A stretch of DNA of 64,000 bases. It comes from Lojkania enalia (lineage: Eukaryota > Ascomycota > Dothideomycetes > Pleosporales). The stretch lies in contig ML986764.1 in assembly GCA_010094045.1 (NCBI GenBank), positions 34,454 through 98,453 on the forward strand. Direction: 5' to 3'. Made by a program: the position numbers and the translations under genes. The notes under the pieces are model-generated. The model ran no database searches, was not told the DNA's origin, and saw only the letters and a list, made by a program, of their open reading frames with translations. Positions 13,086 through 24,730 of this stretch are shown here, piece by piece (the first letter of the stretch is position 1; each line of letters begins with the position of its first letter).

Positions 13086-14821
13086 TTAGATAGTATATCT
13101 GAATCCTCTCTGGTGGTCCTCCTGTACTTGTGTTAACAGTCTATAGGTTTTCCTATGCTGGACTATACTTACGTCGCTATCTTCGAGCTCAATTTCCCCT
13201 CTAGCGGCCCGCTTATTCTGATAGATGAATACAATCGTTATCGAAGCAACGGTTACAAGTGTGAGTAAGGAGCATGCAATACAGGCATACAAGCCAGGAT
13301 GGTAATCAGGCGCATCCTGAGTCCTAAAGACTAAACTCCCCGCAATGCCACCAATACCGCCGAAGCCAACCAAGGTCGCCGAGCAGAAAGCACGCTTCCA
13401 TTGACCACGGATGTTATTGGCTTGGTAAGACATAGTTGCCGGCACGTTCGAGTTGGCACCTGCCGTCGTCAAAAAGACGCCGAAGTAGCGGACAGCGGAG
13501 CTTGAGTGGAAACCCATGATCGGGAGGCCAACTAAACAGAGAATCATGTTGAAGACAATGATGGGCCCTCTAGTCTTATACTTGTCGCCAATGTAACTGG
13601 TTGTGTACATTATTATGGCAGCAAATGCATAGGGTGGGGCAACTTCTCCCGTCAACTCTCGATCTAAAATGCGCGATATTGAAGGGACATACCTAAGCAC
13701 TGTGCTGCGCCGACCGAAAATCCCATGTTCTCCATTAGAATGATAGGAAGGAAGTACGCCAAAGCGTACGATACGGTAGTAGTATTGAAGAAGATCTATC
13801 ACAGATGTCAGTAATTTACCGCCCGCTATGCATCCGATACTTCGAACTTACCAATGCATAGCCCCAAATTTTTATATCAAGTCCAGCACGGAAAAACTTT
13901 GCCAAGGAGAATTCCTCAATTCTAGCGTCACCTCGGTCTCTGTTGACCCTGTCGATGATGAATTTGGCTTCCCGCTCATTGAGGAATTTCCAAGAGTTAT
14001 GCGCCTTGTCGGGGAAGTCCACGAGCATCCAGAAACTGCCAATAGCCAAGACGCACGTTATTACTCCTTCAATAATGAAGATCCATCTCCATCCACCAAG
14101 GCCTTGGAGACCGCCCATTTGCATCAGCTGCAAGTGTATCAGTTTCAATGTTCCAATACGCTCGTAAAGACTTACACCGTAGGCCAAAATACCAGCGCAA
14201 GCCGATGCAAGACTTCCAAGAATGTAGAAGACCGAATATCGCTTCCCGACGTCGTATCGAGTGTACCAGGTACTCAGCAAATAGACACAACTAGGGAAGA
14301 AACCAGCTTCCAATATGCCAAGAACTACGCGCAAGCCTGCAAGGCTCTCCCAGTCGTTGACAAACCCCATTCCAATCATCACAGCGCCCCATGCTAGCGT
14401 AATGGCGGACAAGTGGATTCGAGGACCGATTTTTCGAATGATGACGGTTGACGGGGGCTGGAAGATAATGTATGTAATGAAGAACACCAATGTCACAATA
14501 CTGTAGCGGCTAACGGTTCCATATGGTACGTAGAGGCTTAACTCCACCGTCATGCTGATTACTGATTAACTTTCACACCCGATTTCGGTTAGTCACTCCA
14601 ACATACCCAGCAATTGATGCGGCTGACAAATTGGTGCGGTCCATCAAGCTTATACAATACAAGACTCCGACTGTCACGACCAGACGGCGATCGATACGAT
14701 GGATGATCTTTCTCTGCTCTGCGGGAGTGAATTCGGTTTCGAAATCGCCACTCGTAGTAGTTGGCGACTTCTCGACGTCCTCCATCGCATTTGCATGGTG
14801 TTTGTCGTGATCTTGAGCCAT
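13086..14821 (-). CDS. MFS transporter, Dal5/allantoate permease-like (anion:cation symporter)
   Basis: Predicted 493-residue plasma-membrane permease of the ACS family, whose members import allantoate, nicotinate, pantothenate or other organic anions with protons. Six exons on the minus strand: 14607-14821, 14176-14554, 13852-14127, 13693-13795, 13173-13645, 13086-13121. The N-terminus is hydrophilic; the first membrane segment ends in LMDRTNLSAASIAGM, the family form of the MFS entry motif. About twelve hydrophobic segments follow in two blocks around a charged loop. The C-terminal EDHQRGFRYTI matches the family's usual tail, typically ending FRYVL, and is joined by a 51-base intron (13122-13172) that keeps the frame. 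Introns are 47-57 bases, short even for this window. The substrate cannot be read from the sequence. No catabolic gene lies beside it to suggest one. Confidence 0.87.
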
Positions 14822-17533
14822 GATGAAGGATGTGGATGTGTACTTGCAAGAGATGGGAAGGAATGATGCGCCAAAACCGTTAAGAGGCGATCAGGGGGAC
14901 AACACTGCAACTGAAGGGACCTTGGAACCATGATATATAGGGACGTGGTATACGGTTGGTCAGATGCATTGTACTGCGCCAAGAGCTGAGAGAGAACATT
15001 TGGCAAGTTACCGAGGCTCCCAGGAGGTGGAAACTGTGACTGTCCACCACAAAAGCAGCAATTTCACCGTGGAATAGACGCATCCAAGATGACGCTTGCA
15101 CGGGATGGGCTGGTGTAAACTGGGGTTGTGGCTTGGCACGTGGAGACCCCATCAACCCCGCAGATGAGTGGAGCGCCACTGCGCTAGAACACCAGCCCTC
15201 ACCAATCTTCGTCCAACGCCCAGGCAGACAAGACATTTTCCTCCTTTGTCCCATCTGTAATCCGCCCCTGATCCCGTCATCGTGACCCGCCCCGACGCGG
15301 GTGGAAGCGCAAAATGACGGGCTTCGCAGATCGTCTTTTCTCCCTCGATTTCGGTGCCGGAGCGATCAAAGATGCGCGTTGCTTCAGTCGCGGCTCTGGA
15401 GATAATCCATTGTCTCGGATTTCGCATATCTACGTCAGGCGGGTTTCAATCGGCGGGCCTCGAATCGTACTTGATAGAGTCACCGCCCATCCAACGCTTG
15501 TCCCGAAGCATTTTATCTTCCCGGCACTATGGCAACCACTAAACCAACGCAGTAACCGATGGCCGATTCACGATGGTGCGAGGCATACGAAATCTTCTTT
15601 GCCGTGTGCCATCTCCGACCAGAACGCAGAGCCATAAGCGCCGTTCTGCAGCCACCGCCTGTCATCGAAAGATAATGTGCACATAGGTCAGGACACCAAA
15701 GCGCGCTTCAACGTCATGTGCGTTCGTTTTAGGAAAAAACCTCGGTTCATAGACAAGCGATTTAGAACCAAGTCTATACATAGCCCCGGCTCCCAAGAGA
15801 AAGAATAACGGGCATTCGGAGAGAGACTAGATCTCATTGTGTTACCGGCAATCTCGAATCCTGCAGGTGCCGTGACCGAAAACGTGGAATGTGCAATACC
15901 TCTCCCGAATGCTCCCGGAAGGGCCTCGTGTGCCATTATGTACCCCTCCTCCTATCCTTGTGCATCTGGACTGGCCTCGTGCGGATCCGGACGAATAGGG
16001 TTAGGAATGTTCCCAACGATTCTATCTTTACTGAGGTCCTGTGCACCATAGTAATTCAACATATTCCGACGTGGCCTCGAAGCATATCGCTATCATCGTT
16101 GTCCCTCGGCAGGCGTTCGTAGTCCCACGGCGCTATTTCCGCACCTCGGCGAACGGACGAGTACCGAGCCTAAACTGGGGTCCAGAAGCTCAGAACTCTA
16201 AATCAATGTCTTGGTTCATAACTATCTTACCGAAGGGTTTGGGCATTAGACGACTCGCAATGTCAGTCTTAGTGTGGCAATACCTTGCAATTTCTGCCCT
16301 TTCAAGCATCGTGATAGTGCCAAGATGGGATTGCCGAGCCCCCTTCAATGGTGAGACCGTTCTTTACGATTCTAGTCATGCGTGTCTACGTCTGCAAATA
16401 TCATCTCCCAAATGAGGGCGGTTGAGGTATTCGTTTGGTACGCGTTCAAGCGAAGACTGTCCAGCAGCTCGTGTCTAAAATGTGGTCAATGAAACGTGGG
16501 CTTCCGAGCAAATATTTCCGTTATCAGCATCTGATGAGATGTGTCAGTGTCCCCAGGTCTTCTCTTTACTCATATAGACAACGAAATCCATCAGAACCCA
16601 CTACGACTCCCCACTGAACATCCTTCTACCCTCTACAACAGAAATGGCTCACTAGAATCTTATTAGACTAGGGAGAAATTGCTCGAAGCTAGAACCGAAA
16701 ATACCGCTTATTGTAACCAGAACGCAAGACCCACACTGTTACCCCCTTTTCTGAGTCGCTCAAGGCGCCATATATTCTTCGAGACTCAATGTTTCGTCCT
16801 ACACCGCGTCTCCGTTTCGTGGCGTTGCGTTCCGAGCTGTCTAAGTTAGTGGCGTGGTTGATTATGGCACGAGCGCTGGCTTCATTCATTTCGGTGTGCA
16901 TGGCGATACCGAATAGAGGCTCTCTGCGTCGCTAAGAACTTCATGTTAGCGACTTTATTAAGTCGAAATGGCACATCTGGTGATCGCAGATGCATGGTTG
17001 GATGATAGAAGATGCGGTTCGATGTAACATGTCGACTTTGTGGGTATCCCTAAGCGCTCAGATCCCCCGATCAAAAACTCCCACGAGACAACAAAAATCC
17101 CCGGGGACTATTACCGAAGTCGGAATTTACTGCGTCACTGCACTATCCGAAGTTGCTCCACTGCCCAGTAAATGGATATACCTACATTTATCAGCTCCTA
17201 CCGAGCGGATAGTATTCGGCAGTTTCTTCGATATGAGAGCTAGATTACATCCTAGTCATATACCAGATCATGCAGTGGTTCAGACAAGGTTCCTCGACTG
17301 ACCTTTCCACAATTTTTTGTCCCCAAGAGATTAGGAAACCATAACCTTTTGCCTCCATGACCCTCATATAACTTCAAGCCTGTCTGTCGCCAAGACTCTA
17401 GAGACGTGCTTTAAGAATCATCTAGCCTCGTTAGAACCACCCAATTTTTAGGATAGTGACTTCCGAGTATTCTCACGGCAATATGCGCACCCGCCCCGCT
17501 CAGGCCACAATAGACCCTTCTCAGCGCCTCTAG

Positions 17534-17959
17534 CATCCTTCCCTATTCGCGGCCGTAATATCCAATGTTCAGCTTGAAGCCTTTATTCACCCGCAGCTCG
17601 AGCAACTCGTTGGAACTATCCCTAATAGTCTTCCAGTTTGTGTTTTAATTTTCCATATCCGGAGCAAGCACTCGGAGATCGAACCTGTCGAGCGTGAGAA
17701 ACTCGCTCAGATCCATGAAATTATATTGGACTATGCACGGTTCTACGTGCTGATAGAAGAAGACGGATGCCTCCTTCGCAACTTGCAAGCCGATGAAGGC
17801 CTGCGGCGATTTTTGTTGTCGTATCCATTTACCGTGTTTTTGGCCAACCACATCGACTATTCATCCCAGCCATACCGGTACACAGTATCGCGCAACTCGG
17901 GAGGTAGTTTGACGAGAAGCATTTTTGCTAATTCCAAGCAATCCTCTTTGGCATACTAG
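17534..17959 (+). other. Orphan open frame, possible exon or gene remnant
   Basis: From the codon after a TAG at 17531 to a TAG at 17957-17959 the frame stays open for 141 codons with a protein-like composition, including VCVLIFHIRSKHSEIEPVER and EEDGCLLRNLQADEGLRRFL. There is no ATG near its beginning, so if real it is an internal or terminal exon or a decayed gene. I do not recognise the family. Reading of neighbouring frames gave no confident partner exon. Confidence 0.25.
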
Positions 17960-18925
17960 TCTAGAGCCGTGTCGAAGTCATTGTGGAGCTGTCCTTCAGC
18001 CCGTTTGAGGGCCGTGATTCTGCAAATCTCACAGCGATCGTGACGACACGATATTAATTAGAGTGCCTGTTAACTTCTTGGCGATCACCCGCTTCTACAC
18101 CACGAGGCTACATACTATTAGCATTGGTAAGGGGGCAAGAAGAGTGGAAAAAAAATTTACTCATAGACCCGCTTGTACGAAGACTGCTCCATGCTGGAAA
18201 GGCTGCTGTTGTCTCTGTAGAATATTAGCAACCTAGATGACACGAATCCCTCAGGCCCGTAGCTCACACACCCAATCTATTCCATCAAAAGTCACGCCAG
18301 CCAGGCTACCAACGCCCGAATAGAAAACTGCCAGTTTCCAGGAGAGACGCTTTCGGATACAATACAGCATATCCCTATCTAACTGACTAGCCAACCTTTC
18401 GGGAACCAATTCGCCATGGAGCATATCCACGACGGCCAAACATGTGTGCCTGTTTGATTTCTGAAAGGGTGCTGGATGGTGGCAGCTTTTTCCTTGGAAA
18501 TCTGGATTGACGACTGATGGCGGAACTCACATGGCCAACGCGATTGATCGGTGCTTTTAAAGTTAGCTAGCTAAATATATACACAAAGGGTGTCTCAGAA
18601 TAGTGCTTCACTGCTAATCCAGCGGGCGAGTTTGGCCGGCGTCTCTGAGGATTTAGCGTGACGAGTCGATGTGCCGAGGTAGGAAGTAAAAAAGCCCCAG
18701 TAAAACGGAGACGTCCCTTTCAAGGTCGAACTAGCACGTTGCATGGCATGACCAATTAAACTCTGATAGAGTAAATTCCCTACAGTGCACCTTTGCCCTG
18801 CGCCCAAGTGTCTCACGCAGAACAAATCGCACAATCCACGCTTCAGACACTAAACCATCGATTCACTTGATAATTATGCATTGCCATAGGGAAACTTAGG
18901 TGTAACTCTGTCCTACAAACACCAA

Positions 18926-18943
18926 CCGACCGACCGACCGACC
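18926..18943. repeat. CCGA tetranucleotide repeat
   Basis: Four CCGA units in a row followed by CC, in non-coding sequence just downstream of the coiled-coil gene's stop codon (which lies on the minus strand at 19017). Confidence 0.85.
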
Positions 18944-19016
18944 CTAGTATGCAGCATTCCTCGCGCTAAATGACCTTTATCCAGGTAAAAAAGGTACCAC
19001 CCGATAAACCACCCGA

Positions 19017-22000
19017 TTAACCCAGACTTTTCCTCTCGTGTCTGAACAACTTCCTAACCGATGCGCTCCACCTCTTCTTCTCCGAATCCGATGTCTTCGG
19101 ACGACTCTCATCTGAATGTCCGCCAAAAGAGTTCCTCTTGTTCAAGAACTTGCCAAAGCTGGTGCTTGGTCTTGATGAAGTATGCGGTCGAGGGAGGGAG
19201 GACCATCTGTGAGGATTGGGTCTATCGCTCTGATCTACCTTCTGTAATACAGGCATCGCAGTTGAAGGTCGCACATCTGTTGAGCTAGGGTTACTTCCCG
19301 TTGTAGGGCGGCGTTTTGTGAGGAGAGTGCGATGACGTTTGCTGCAATGATTGTTAGTATTCCAGCCCCATGTTGGTTGATCCGAGGTTATGATAACCTA
19401 CACTTTCCCCTGCTTCTCCAAGTCGTGCAACTGAGCCTTGCTTTCCTTCAAAGTCTTCTTGAGCTCGTGTTTTGACCGTCTCATTCCCTTGAGTTGAATC
19501 GCTGCCTCATCCCTCATCATTCGTATTCTCTCCACCTCCTTGGCCCATGAGGCAAGGTGATCCTCGCCTGCAGAGCTCGTGCTCATAGCGGTCTCTGGTC
19601 TCGACTCATGCTCCGGCTGGACACTTCCTTCGCGTCGGCTTTCGGGGCTGTGAGGACTGTGTGCGCTAGTAGATTTTGAGCTTGAAGCGCTTCGAGCTAC
19701 AGGACTAGGAGTGCTCGGCTCTCCCTCACATTGATGACCTTTGGCGCTTACCCAAGATTCCGGCTCAATCGGCTTAGGTGGACTTTCTTCCCATTCTGCA
19801 AGAACCTCGAGATGCCGAGACTTCTCCTTCAAGCTCTTTACCATCTCTTCAAAAGTTTTCTTGCTCTCTTGGAGAAGCCTCATTTCTTTCTCTAACGCTT
19901 CAACGGACGCCACATAATCGTCCCGACTCTTCTGAAGCTCTTCTATTCTAGTATCCTTCGCCTGCAACTCGGCATGAAGCCTTGATTCATTAGCCTTCAA
20001 AGTGTCGATGTCTCTATCTTGTTTGCGGATGTTGTCACGTAAATCCGCGTTCTCGCTCTGGAGTGTTTCCAATTCCTTCTTTTTAGAGTACAGACGACGC
20101 TTGTACCTCGTCTTTGCGCTTTCAGCACTGAGGAGTTTGTCATTCGATTCATCGATGAATTTGTCTAGGCGATCTTGATTCGCCTCTACCAATTTTTCGG
20201 CTTGAAGAATGTCCTGTTCTGCCTGTTCGAGGAACGTCTCCAATTCTTCGTTCGCGCGCATGACAGCGTCCAATTCGTTCTCAGCTGTGGCTAGATAGCG
20301 GGCTAGGCCCTTCTCGGACTGCTTAAGCTGTAGATTCGAATCACGTAATACAACAATCTCACTGTCCGCAGCGGTTAGCTTCGACTTAAGGTCCAATCCC
20401 TCGGATTCAGCCTTAAGCAGTCGACTTTGAAGAGAACCCTGTGTGTTTTCAGACGTCATAATGCGATCCAACAAATGTTTCTTATAGTCCTCGAGTTGTG
20501 TGTTTGCCTCGCGTAGTGTATTGAGTTCTCTGTCCGCAATGGAAACTTTCGATTCAAGGTCAAATTTGTCGATTTCAGACTCAGAAAGTTGTCTCTGAAG
20601 GGAGTCCTGCACATTCTTAGATGTTGCAATGCGATCCAATAAAGCCTGTCGAGACTTTTCAAGCTTGACGTTCGCTGCGCGCAGGCTGTCGAGGTCTTTA
20701 CCAGCTTCAGACAGCCTCGAAGTAAGACTTAAGCCCTCAAACTGAGAGTCTGATAGTTGCTGTCGAGTAGATTTATGCTCGTTTTCAGTAGCTGCAAGGC
20801 GAGCTGTAACATCCCTTTCTGACTGGATCAGTCGTGAGTTTGTGTTGCGGAGCGAAACTAGCTCTCTCTCTACCTCGGACAGCTTTGACTTGAGGTTAGT
20901 GCCCTCAGCTTCGGCGTAATCTAAGCGCTCTTGACTTTCGCTTTGAGCTTTTTCCAGCCCTGTGTGCGATTTCAAGAGTTCAGTAAGGGACGCTTCCGCA
21001 AGTTTCTTTGATTGTTTGTACTGGAGTAGCTCTTCCAAAAGAGTAGACTTCGATTCTTCAAGTTGATCCTTTGTAAGACGTAAAGCCTCAAGTTCTTTCT
21101 CACTTTTAGAAAGTCTCCGTTTAAGGTCATCACTACTGGACTCGGATTCGTGTAGTTGTGCTTGAGTAAACTGATACTCAATTTTCAGGTCTTCATGAGA
21201 CTTGGCCACAAAGGTGAGTTGCTCTTCGAGCTCGGCCGTTGATTGCTCGATTGACCGCACCTTGGCCTCAAGAGTAGACTTGGATTGCTCTAGTTGAATA
21301 TTCAGATCGCGGAGATCACTAAGATTCTTTTCAGCTGTGCTTAATTTCCTTTGTCGCAGCTCGTCGTTTGATTGGGCTAGGAGTAGACTGGACTGGGTAG
21401 ATTGAAGCTCCTTCTCAACATCCTCGCGAGCTCTCAGCTCATTGCTGAGGTGCCCCTCAACTTCATTCTTCGTACGCTCCATATTTTGCAGTTCTTCACG
21501 TAGATCCGCTTTGGACAGTTCAGATTTTCTGAGCTTGTTTTCTAAGTCGGCCATGGATGCTTCTAAATTAGCTAGCTTTTCTCGAGTGCTTTCATGATCT
21601 TGCTGTAAAGCAGATGCATTGTGGCGGATGTCGGCAATACTCCTCTCCAAAACCTCTTTCCCATCTCGTAATGACTGGAGCTCGTGTTGAAGTTTCGGAT
21701 CTGGTTGCTCAAGCAGAGCGATCTTCCTATGAGCCTCCTGTAGATCTTCTTGCAAATTGGTCTGTGACAACAGTAACGACTTCAACTCAATCTGCAATTC
21801 AGAAGTGATCGTTTTTTCATGATTGAGCTTGCTAGTCGTTGATTCAACCTCTTTCTCGAGTTCAGATTTGGCTTTCTGTGTTGAACTCAAATCCACTTGC
21901 AGAGAAGTGATTGATTCCGCTGCAGATTGCAGATTCGATTTAATCTCAGTGTATGCCGAGTGAGCGGCTGCTAGCTCGTTTTCCATCTGTTCCTTCGATT

Positions 22001-22918
22001 TCTCGGAATTTTTCACATCCTCGCGAAGATGAGAAATTACGCCCTTAGTAATCTGGTCTTTCGTCAGGTGTTCGTTCGCTCGTGTCTCTAAAGAGGCTAC
22101 AGCCTGTTCTAGTCGATTAACATTTTCCTTGCTTTTCTCCAGATCTGATTCTAGTCCAGCCCGATGGCATTCATTTTCAGAAAGTTGCCGTCGAAGATCA
22201 ACTTCCTGGTGCTCTAGAGCGTTTAATTGGCTTTGTAAGGCTCGCAGCTCCTTCCCTAGTGTGGAGATTACGATCTCTAGCTCTTCGATTCTGTGGTTCC
22301 GCTGATTGACTTCTTCCTCCAACGTCACATTAGATCGATTGAGGGTATTTATTTTGTCTTGATCCATCAGGGATATTTGTTCTAGCTTCTTGATCTTACG
22401 AACATGCACTTCGATTTCAGCCTGGAGCTCGGCCTCGTGTTTAGTCGAGTCATCGAGCTGCAACTGGGTTGACTTAAATGTATCTTCAATATCGACTCTT
22501 GCCCTTTCTAGCTCCCGCATGCGAGATTGGTAGCCTCTAATTTCCTGTTCGAGACTCGACTGGCTGATTTCCATTACTCTTGCGTTCTCTTTGCGTCTAA
22601 GACATTCAGCTTGCAGCGAATCGATTCTATTCCGGCAGACCATTAGCGCATGGTCAGAGCCACGTTTTGCTTTTATCAGTCGTGCATTCGATGTACGTAT
22701 TTCGGTTTGCCTGCTCGAGCTAGTGTTGGAGTCGACGCTTGTTGGGGGTGAAAGAACGGAGGCTGCTGTCGATCGCATTGGGGTCCTTGGTGTCGGGGTA
22801 TTATGTTCAAATAGATTCGCGAGACGAGCCGGAGGCGATGGAGGCGGCGAGAGTGGTCTTGGCTGGTGACCATTTTGAGGTTTCGGATCTGGAGTTGCAT
22901 CTGAAAAAGTCCAAATTA

Positions 22919-22953
<35 letters not shown>

Positions 22954-23578
22954 AATGCATGCGGCAGGGGATGTGTATACATTGCAAAGTCAACATAGAA
23001 GCCTTCTCCAAGCTTTCCAGAATCTCTTGGTTTCTGCGCTCTTCCTCCTTCAATGTCTTGGTCAGCTCCTCAATGCGCCTTTCTACATCACGCGTGGTCA
23101 AGTAGGTCTTCTTCCTGTGTTGTGCCAGGTTCTTGGCGGTGTCCATGATACGCTTCTCCTTGACCGATATGTTGACTGCGAGACGAAATGCTAAGCGGCG
23201 CAATGCCGTGATCGAGGCTTTCGCTTCTGCACCGGCAATCTGCTGAGCCTTGAGCTCTGAACGGAGAGAGTTTCGCTGGTTTTTAATGAGAGACAAATGT
23301 GCCAAGTTGGCTAAGGGTGCAAAAGGTTCATCTTTTGTTGGTGGTGTCCGAGGACGGGCATCGTCGAGGAGGTCAGCGACTGAACTTCCAGGACTTTGCG
23401 GGGGAGCGCCATTGTGGTCTGAAAGGAAGCTGTCCATCATTGAGCGCTCCATCCTTGGGGTGTGAGGGAGCGCTCGCTCCAGCTTCGATATGCTGGGCGG
23501 CAGAATGTTCTCCATCCCCGACGTGTAGGTGTGCTGCATATGGCGATCATTATCCGAGGTAGAGCTCTCGGGAGCCAT
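19017..23578 (-). CDS. Large uncharacterised coiled-coil protein with heptad-exact repeats
   Basis: Predicted 1473 residues in three exons: 22981-23578, 19402-22900, 19017-19341. I do not recognise a named family. The first 90 residues are polar and proline-rich, a basic helical block follows (LRSELKAQQ, then LRRLAFRLAVNISVKEKR), then a proline-rich linker with SPPPSPP, and from about residue 260 to 1250 an almost unbroken left-handed heptad pattern with charged residues. Inside it, residues about 712-865 hold two 77-residue units and 866-1089 four 56-residue units. The tail is serine-, proline- and arginine-rich with a basic end (KLFRHERKSLG). Intron 1 (22901-22980) carries a 28-base T run on the plus strand; intron 2 (19342-19401) has a perfect TACTAAC branch site and restores the last exon. 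Such architecture suggests a scaffold of spindle pole, septum or cytoskeleton, but that is inference from shape only. Confidence 0.82.
20232..21365 (-). repeat. Coding tandem repeats: two 231-base and four 168-base units
   Basis: Within the coiled-coil gene the units begin at 21365, 21134, 20903, 20735, 20567 and 20399, read on the minus strand. The first two are 77 codons long, the next four 56 codons. Each begins with a DL-x-SKLS-like stretch followed by EL-x2-LR-x2-N and a Leu/Glu/Ser/Lys-rich segment. The copies have diverged in DNA but keep exact length, so the repeat is old and its length is conserved. Confidence 0.8.
22920..22947. repeat. 28-base poly-T tract inside an intron
   Basis: On the coding (minus) strand this is a run of 28 A between donor and acceptor of intron 1 of the coiled-coil gene. 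If read as coding it gives a string of lysines after a false start, which argues that the region is intronic. Mononucleotide length variation here should not affect the protein. Confidence 0.9.
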
Positions 23579-24730
23579 GTTGCACGGGTTATCAAAACAT
23601 GGGAAAATGCCAGGCCAGGGTAGGTTTCCGATTGCTGAAAGGCAAACGAGGCTGTGGTTGGCGGGATGCCACGCACGATTGGAGATGCTGATTTGCTGTA
23701 GAGCACTCGGAAACGTGGAGTGCGGTGAGCGGCTTGTCACGCGACAGAGGGGTAAACAAAAGGAAAAGGGAAAAAACAAAAATAGGATTGCGCACAGACA
23801 GGGAAAGAGAATACAGAGGAGAAGGACGTAGGAATTGAGGAATTGGCCAGCAGAAGCGGCGAAAAGGAATGAACGGCGTCACAAACGTCGTTTGCCCAAA
23901 GAGCGTCAATGCCGGGGCGTCGTCAGAGGTATAGGCCGGTGCGAGAGGCTGGCGTCCGTGGTCTCTTCCCGCTGGCGCCCGACATCAGCCCCCGCGGGAG
24001 GAAAAATTGGCGCGTCTTCTTGTGCGTCAACGGCATGGATAGCGGGTGTCTGGCGTCGGTCAAACTTCCCTCTCGCCATTGTGGGGTGAGGTGGGACCTG
24101 CACGGGTCTCGGACGCCTGAGCAGCACAAGTAGGAGCGAGGCATTTTGCGGCAAGTGTCAGTCGCGGTCATCGCCGCAGTCATTCATTATTCCACATGTG
24201 ACGTGAGTGCAGTCCGACGCAGCCCACCATCGCTGATTCTAGTCATCCCGCCCAAGTCTAGCGCAGCAAATGTCATGGTGCGCGAGTCGGAGTCGTCCAT
24301 CTGTGGGCTTGGCCTGGGCTCAAGTCAGACGTTCGTCGGATGGACTAAGCCGCAATTGGCCACCCAGCAGGACGCTCTCCTTGCTTCGATCTGCATCTTG
24401 CGTCGGTAAGAGTTGAGGCCCTGATCTCATATCGAGTACGCCATCAACGAGCCCTACCGATAACCTGGATTACGCCTGCCTGGATTGCATGACGGATCAG
24501 TGAGTACTCTTTCTGGCCGATAAGCGAGAGTCTACCCGCAACAAGTATGAGGGGCTCTGGAGGCGTCGTCTCCGGTGTATTTACTCGCAAGCATCGCTGC
24601 TCTATTCTTTCATTTTCCTACACTACAATGTCTGCTTGTGAGCAGAGCCTTGGAAGAGCCATGCGTATTACAACCTCCGCCTGACGCCAAACGCGCGTAT
24701 CCATCTCTTTTTGGCCAACGAGATATCGGC
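23579..24730. other. Intergenic: upstream of coiled-coil gene, downstream of acyl-CoA dehydrogenase gene
   Basis: No gene is supported. The part next to 23579 is the upstream region of the coiled-coil gene, with long A/G stretches on the plus strand that read as CT-rich on the transcribed strand. The remainder is mixed-composition sequence with only short overlapping frames. Confidence 0.5.

Larger units (their letters stand above)
14822..19016. other. Gene-poor interval with one orphan open frame
   Basis: No complete gene is supported in these 4.2 kb. The first few hundred bases are the transporter's upstream region. A 142-codon open frame without an early ATG runs from 17534 to 17959 and is listed separately. 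A 62-residue minus-strand frame at 18251-18439 reads plausibly but has no recognisable domain. CCGA repeats lie at 18926-18943. Confidence 0.45.

Noticed and set aside
13828..14397. 189-codon plus-strand frame
   Set aside because: Antisense shadow of the MFS transporter exons, which have clear family motifs.
22901..22982. N-terminal Met/Lys-run start for the coiled-coil protein
   Set aside because: The lysine string is the translated poly-A of intron 1; splicing 22981 to 22900 keeps frame with the upstream exon.
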